Source: an uncultured Ruminococcus sp.
GTDB lineage: Bacteria; Bacillota; Clostridia; Oscillospirales; Acutalibacteraceae
Direction of reading: 5' to 3'
DNA length: 35,603 bases
Assembly: GCA_902768825.1 (NCBI GenBank)
Contig: CACXMR010000016.1
Location: forward strand, 1 to 35,603
Shown: piece after piece, positions 31,957 through 35,603 of the stretch
How positions within the stretch are numbered: the first letter of the stretch is position 1
How the letters are laid out: every line of letters starts with the position of its first letter
Translations under genes and position numbers: made by a program
Notes under the pieces: generated by a model
Databases searched by the model: none
Told to the model about the DNA's origin: nothing
The model's input: only the letters and a program-made list of their open reading frames with translations

Positions 31957-33759
31957 TTATCTGCCTCGCTTGTCTGATTCTTCCTGTCTGACACGAGACT
32001 TGTCACGGGAAGCCCCCGAAGGATTTTTTGGTCTGTTATCTGGCGTTTTTACCTTTGTATCATGGCCTGGACCGCCTTTTGTACGGTTGCCGCTTCCCCT
32101 GGTCTCCTTTTCAGGAGCCTTGCGGTGCTTAGCATCAGTGGTTGGCGCCGGAGCCTTTGAGCCTGTCTCCGGGGTGCCCGGCTGACCCTTGGGAGCAGCG
32201 TGGGATTTATGTCTTTTCTTTTTTCTGTTGCCAAAAACCAACAGATAGAGGCTAAAGAGAACGATTACTCCAACATCTATCACAACAATAGCTATGACGA
32301 TAAAGGTGTACGCCGCCGAAAAGCCTTTCTCCTCGGATTCTTCGGAAACCTCTTCGATAATGCCCTTGTCAACATAGGGGGGAAGATTCTTTATGTTTTC
32401 GCTTTCAGCATTGAGCTTACGGGCATAATCCTGCACCGCAGCACTCTCGTTGCTGTAGAAAATGATATTGCTGGCGTTCTGGAAGGCATATTCATTCAGC
32501 TTGGTGGGATTCTTGTAAAAGACCACCTCAGTCAGGTTATTGCAGTCTACGAATGCCAATACAGGAAGCTCCGTATCGCCATTAAACTCTGCCCTGGTAA
32601 GATTGATATTGCCGGAAAAAACCGCAGTCTGAAGCTCTGTCAGGGATTCCGGAAAAACTATCCTGCCAAGTGAGGTGCATTCATCAAAGGCAAAGGCTTC
32701 GATAAGCTTTATGCCGTTCTGCAGCTTAACGCTCTTGAGCTTGCTGCAGCCCCTGAAGGCATACTCCTCAATGGTCTCGACACTGGAGGGAACCGTGATA
32801 GTGGTCAGAGCCACACATCTTGAAAACACTCCGCTTTTCAGCTCCTTGATCTTGGACGGAAGTATCACATTATTCAGCGAGCTGCAGCCTGAAAACGCAT
32901 TATCACCAATGCTAATCACTCCGTCAGGCAGGGTCACAGACGTTAGGGATGTGCACTTTTCAAAAGCAGACTTGCCAATTTCGGTGACAGTCCTGGGCAG
33001 AAGAATGGTATCTATCTCAGAATTGCCTGCAAAGGCATAGTCTCCGATCTTTTTTACAGTGTCAGGCAGGCTCCTTGACTTTTCCTTGCCGTTATATCGT
33101 ATCAATATACCGTTTGCGGCAATGACAAAATCACCCTTCTGATTCTTCATCCACTTGGTGCCCTCAAGAGCATAGCCTCCCAGCTCTCTTATTGTGGGGG
33201 GAATGTTTATAGTCTCAAGCGACGAGCAGTTAAAAAGAGCATATTTTCCTATGGTAAGGGTGCTGTTTGGAAAGGTGATGCTTTTCAGCGAGGTACAGCC
33301 CGAAAAAGCCGATTCTCCAAAATTCATCACGCCCTCATGTATGTTTACCGTCTCAAGTGCCGGGCAGCTGAAAAACGCACACTCCCCTACGTCCTCAACA
33401 TTGCCGTCGATCTCCACCTTGCGCAGAGCAGAACAGCTTGCAAATGCGTTTGGACCTATTCTCTCCACTGATCCGGGTATCTCCAGCTCCTTCATGGTGC
33501 TGTTGTACATAAACGCAGTGGAGCCGATCTGGGTAACCTTATATTTATCCACAGTGGATGGCATGGAAACATACAGGCTCTTTCCGTTGTATTGCAGTAT
33601 TTCCGCTGTCTTGCCGTCCTCCAGCACACGGAAAACATAGTCCCCGTTGTCGATTATCGTTGCAGCGCTGACGCTGAGCGGAGTGCCGGTCATTACTGTC
33701 ATGGCAAGTATCAGCAGACTTATCAGAACTGCCGGCAGTTTTCTTTTAATCAAATTCAT
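31957..33759 (-). CDS. BspA-like leucine-rich repeat membrane protein with basic cytoplasmic tail
   Basis: A 600-residue surface protein. A signal peptide ends near residue 32 (SVSA/AT). Roughly fifteen LRR_5 repeats follow (about 65-440), each with the pattern IGxxAFxxCxxLxxVxxPxxV, for example IGDNAFSGCSSLNNVILP. These fold as a solenoid typical of adhesion or ligand binding in gut bacteria. Residues near 483-510 form one membrane helix, followed by NRKKKRHKSH and an 80-residue disordered tail rich in Lys, Arg, Pro and Gly. The layout is thus receptor-like, outside solenoid plus inside basic tail, rather than a wall-anchored LPXTG adhesin. ATG 33759 is 11 bases after AAGGTG. It sits between lexA (50 bases) and cls (25 bases). 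Confidence 0.9.
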   Translation of the reverse strand: MNLIKRKLPAVLISLLILAMTVMTGTPLSVSAATIIDNGDYVFRVLEDGKTAEILQYNGKSLYVSMPSTVDKYKVTQIGSTAFMYNSTMKELEIPGSVERIGPNAFASCSALRKVEIDGNVEDVGECAFFSCPALETVNIHEGVMNFGESAFSGCTSLKSITFPNSTLTIGKYALFNCSSLETINIPPTIRELGGYALEGTKWMKNQKGDFVIAANGILIRYNGKEKSRSLPDTVKKIGDYAFAGNSEIDTILLPRTVTEIGKSAFEKCTSLTSVTLPDGVISIGDNAFSGCSSLNNVILPSKIKELKSGVFSRCVALTTITVPSSVETIEEYAFRGCSKLKSVKLQNGIKLIEAFAFDECTSLGRIVFPESLTELQTAVFSGNINLTRAEFNGDTELPVLAFVDCNNLTEVVFYKNPTKLNEYAFQNASNIIFYSNESAAVQDYARKLNAESENIKNLPPYVDKGIIEEVSEESEEKGFSAAYTFIVIAIVVIDVGVIVLFSLYLLVFGNRKKKRHKSHAAPKGQPGTPETGSKAPAPTTDAKHRKAPEKETRGSGNRTKGGPGHDTKVKTPDNRPKNPSGASRDKSRVRQEESDKRGR

Positions 33760-33809
33760 CTAAGCTTCACACCTTCTGAGGTTTTGGACCATTTTTTATT
33801 TCAGCACAG

Positions 33810-34397
33810 TCAATATTCCCGATAAAGCGATATCACCTTTCCCAGTATGCTCAGATTATCGGTAATAATCGGCTCAAAATCCGGATTGTGGGGCTGCAGC
33901 CGATAATGGCCGTCTTCCATATAAAAGCTCTTTACAGTAGCCTCTTCGCCTATCATGGCAACAACTATATCTCCGTTTTCTGCCGAGGGCGTCCTCTCGC
34001 ACACAACGATATCTCCGTCGTATATGCCGATATCCCTCATGCTCTCTCCCGTAACATTAAGTGCAAAAAGCTCTCTGCCCCTTGCCTTCGCCGCCGGAAA
34101 GGGAATATGTCCGGTCACATCCTCAAAGGCATAGATCGGCAGGCCTGCAGTAACACGGCCGACCACGGGAACCGAAACCGAAGGCTCAGCCCCCTGCATA
34201 CGAATGGAACGGTGCCCTCCTGAGCGTGTAATATAACCCTGCTCCTCCAGGACATTGAGGTGAGCATGGACAGTGGAGGTGGATCTGAGGCCGGTTGCCT
34301 CGCAGATTTCCCTTACGGTAGGAGAACGGTTTTCTGCAGCGGCTTCATTCAGATAATCCAGTATTTTTTTTCTGCTGTCGGTAAGTACATTCTTCAT
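33810..34397 (-). CDS. lexA: LexA repressor
   Basis: The SOS repressor, 195 residues, which binds operators upstream of DNA-repair genes and cuts itself when RecA is activated. The N-terminal winged helix has SPTVREICEATGLRSTSTVHAHLNVLEEQGYI. The cleavage bond is Ala84-Gly85 in RVTAGLP. The catalytic Ser119 is in TGESM and Lys156 in ATVKSF, so the protease is intact. I chose ATG 34397 because AAGGTGAT lies four bases before it; an in-frame ATG at 34484 is only about 10 bases from the predicted transcription start. No Bacillus-type CGAAC-N4-GTTCG box was seen in the promoter. Downstream are the LRR and cls genes. Confidence 0.95.
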   Translation of the reverse strand: MKNVLTDSRKKILDYLNEAAAENRSPTVREICEATGLRSTSTVHAHLNVLEEQGYITRSGGHRSIRMQGAEPSVSVPVVGRVTAGLPIYAFEDVTGHIPFPAAKARGRELFALNVTGESMRDIGIYDGDIVVCERTPSAENGDIVVAMIGEEATVKSFYMEDGHYRLQPHNPDFEPIITDNLSILGKVISLYREY

Positions 34398-34500
34398 TCG
34401 CATCACCTTCATCATAAACAGCCGCATTATTTGGTTAGCTGCATTCACTGAGCCATGGGTTGCTTTGTGAAATGCCCACACCATCGCCTTTTATAAATTT

Positions 34501-34529
34501 ATTATACCACACATTACTGTAATAATCAA
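34501..34529 (-). promoter_or_regulatory. Promoter of lexA
   Basis: On the minus strand TTGATT (34529-34524) is 17 bases from TATAAT (34506-34501), which is preceded by TGG to give an extended -10. The leader to the lexA ATG is about 97 bases. Confidence 0.75.
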
Positions 34530-34558
34530 AGGTTTGTTTGGCAAATCGAAAAAAAAGC

Positions 34559-34591
34559 AAAAAATACCGGCAGATATAACATCCGCCGGCA
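34559..34591 (-). terminator. Terminator after the small lipoprotein gene
   Basis: On the minus strand TGCCGGCGGA pairs with TCTGCCGGTA (two wobbles) around seven bases and is followed by TTTTTT. Confidence 0.85.
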
Positions 34592-34607
34592 CTGCATCAA
34601 CTATTTA

Positions 34608-35102
34608 TCAGGCATTTCTCCAATAGGTCTGTATCTGTGAGGAGAGGTCCTTCATTCTGTCATAGTAAGTATAATAACTGTTAAAATACTCTTCTCTCTC
34701 CCGCTTGTAGATAGAATCATCACCGTTTTCTCCTGCATAAACGACCATTGCCTTTATCTGGGAAATAAGGGTAAGGGCGTTTTTGGATTCATCCTTGAGC
34801 TGAACGTCCATATCGTCAAACTCATCAGAGGGACGCAGCTTCTGTATCTTTTCGAGGGTATTGATGAGGTCATCCGCAGCAAGAAGATAACCTCTGAGCT
34901 TTTCGTTGTCCTTGCAGTCAAACTCCTCATCCTGCTGCCTGAGCTTTCTCGTGTAATTGACAGAATCATTGACCAGCTTCTTCACATCAGAAACATACTG
35001 CTCGTTCCTGTTATGAAGCTCCATATTACAGCCTGAAGCGGAGATCAGGATCATCGCCAGAACAAAAAATATCATCAAAGGGCTGAATATCTTCTTTTTC
35101 AT
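34608..35102 (-). CDS. Small lipoprotein, helical, unknown function
   Basis: A 164-residue protein with a lipoprotein signal: MKKK, a hydrophobic stretch to about 21, and a lipobox-like ASGC with Cys25. The mature part is almost wholly charged and helical, with heptad-like segments (LRGYLLAADDLINTLEKIQKL), Tyr-rich near the end, and looks like a small helical bundle. No family was recognised. AAAGGAGG lies 11 bases before ATG 35102. The upstream gene on the same strand ends 81 bases away with no visible terminator between, and a terminator follows, so it is probably the last gene of that operon. It may be functionally tied to its LprI-like neighbour. Confidence 0.8.
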   Translation of the reverse strand: MKKKIFSPLMIFFVLAMILISASGCNMELHNRNEQYVSDVKKLVNDSVNYTRKLRQQDEEFDCKDNEKLRGYLLAADDLINTLEKIQKLRPSDEFDDMDVQLKDESKNALTLISQIKAMVVYAGENGDDSIYKREREEYFNSYYTYYDRMKDLSSQIQTYWRNA

Positions 35103-35183
35103 GGGCTGTTGTTCCTCCTTTGATCTGTGTGCGGCAAAACAAGCCCTTTACGACCCGTTGCCTTACTAATATTTTTATCCACG

Positions 35184-35603
35184 TCAGCTCATATCAAAGC
35201 TGCCGCTGAGAAGATATATCTGATGATAGAGCACAGCAGCCCTGCCCTTGTAATAATTCATCATGGCCGAATCCGCTGCAAGCAGTCCATAGGAACCGCT
35301 GTCTGAGGCTTCGCTGCGGAAGCTTGCCTCCGTCTCGTCAAGCTCCTCTACCCACATCTGCTGTGAGCCCACAAGCTTTTCCTGCTCCTCAGGAAGCTCT
35401 GCAAGCATCTCATAAAGCTTATTGTAAGCCTTTTCCTGCTCAGCCTTCCATGTATCGGCGTACCTTATGGTGACCTTTCTCATCTCAATAATATCCTCTA
35501 TATCTCTCAGCTCGCTGTCGTATGCCTTGTCTATATCATTCTTTGCAAAGAGAGCGTTAAACTCCTCATCGTCAGTAAAGACCTTTGCCGTGTGATAGTT
35601 CAC
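35184..35603 (-). CDS. LprI-like (DUF1311) domain protein, 5' part outside window
   Basis: The frame is open to the right edge, so the true N-terminus, possibly with a signal peptide, is missing. The visible 139 codons begin with a GTG that need not be the start. The second half has KAEQEKAYNKLYEMLAELP, then QQMWVEELDETEASF, an AADSAMMNYY stretch and RAAVLYHQIYLL. This pattern is like the LprI/DUF1311 domain (N-x-xY-x-L...L...Q..W...RD..C) found in lysozyme-inhibitor and other envelope proteins, here without the usual cysteines. It is likely exported, together with the downstream lipoprotein. The assignment is by pattern only. Confidence 0.6.
   Translation of the reverse strand: MNYHTAKVFTDDEEFNALFAKNDIDKAYDSELRDIEDIIEMRKVTIRYADTWKAEQEKAYNKLYEMLAELPEEQEKLVGSQQMWVEELDETEASFRSEASDSGSYGLLAADSAMMNYYKGRAAVLYHQIYLLSGSFDMS

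Noticed and set aside
34398-34484. N-terminal extension of LexA by 29 residues
   Set aside because: The upstream ATG would be only about 10 bases from the predicted transcription start, has a poor ribosome site, and exceeds the usual LexA length.
34398-34607. Bacillus-type LexA box at the lexA promoter
   Set aside because: I searched by eye for CGAAC-N4-GTTCG and near variants and found none. The host's operator may differ.
1-35603. tRNA, rRNA, CRISPR, prophage or transposase genes
   Set aside because: I saw no T-arm patterns, no regularly spaced direct repeats outside coding regions, and no transposase or integrase motifs.

Overview
The window (about 35.6 kb) looks like chromosome from a low-to-mid-GC Gram-positive anaerobe of the Clostridia, most likely Ruminococcus or a close Oscillospiraceae relative. 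This is inferred from protein families and gene order, not from a marker gene. The signs are a monofunctional aspartokinase next to homoserine dehydrogenase, cdaA-cdaR, a DUF3343-cysteine desulfurase pair, a stand-alone BofC-C-like protein, LexA, BspA-type leucine-rich repeats, strong Shine-Dalgarno sites and several TTG/GTG starts. No rRNA, tRNA, CRISPR array, prophage or complete insertion sequence was found.

Layout. 1-2.8 kb: a repeat-tailed unknown gene running off the left edge, divergent from an mscS-coaX operon. 3.0-7.9 kb (minus): PBP1A-type synthase, hom and lysC in series; lysC carries an internal ribosome site for a beta subunit. 8.2-12.2 kb (plus): BofC-like protein, XRE regulator and a PMCA-like calcium ATPase. 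12.3-16.9 kb (minus): cdaA-cdaR-GT2 glycosyltransferase followed by a PepV-type dipeptidase. 17.1-17.2 kb: a 152-bp palindromic non-coding element. 17.3-20.5 kb (minus): DUF3343-csd and a phosphoglucomutase. 21.0-28.7 kb (plus): a membrane beta-domain protein and a second phosphohexomutase with a Lys/Ala/Pro repeat tail, then a two-component system and a second calcium-type P-ATPase. 28.8-34.4 kb (minus): lexA, an LRR receptor-like protein, cardiolipin synthase, and two membrane proteins with Asn/Gly-rich cytoplasmic tails. 34.6-35.6 kb (minus): a small lipoprotein and a partial LprI-like protein.

Many genes serve the envelope and its homeostasis: wall synthesis (PBP), mechanosensing (MscS), c-di-AMP signalling (CdaA/CdaR), lipid modification (cardiolipin synthase, GT2), sugar-phosphate supply (two phosphohexomutases), ion pumping (two P-ATPases with nearby regulators) and several membrane-anchored proteins of unknown role. 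The rest are housekeeping: CoA, Asp-family amino acids, sulfur transfer and the SOS repressor.

The most unusual theme is in-frame tandem repeats at or near the C-terminus of unrelated proteins: an E-T-K-P repeat, Glu-Glu-Pro in the PBP, a histone-H1-like repeat on a phosphohexomutase, and Asn/Gly/Tyr repeats on a membrane protein. Other points worth a second look are the internal lysC start, the palindromic element upstream of cdaA, and a compact three-way-junction-capable inverted repeat between pgm and the next operon. No complete, clearly new multi-gene system could be demonstrated from sequence alone.
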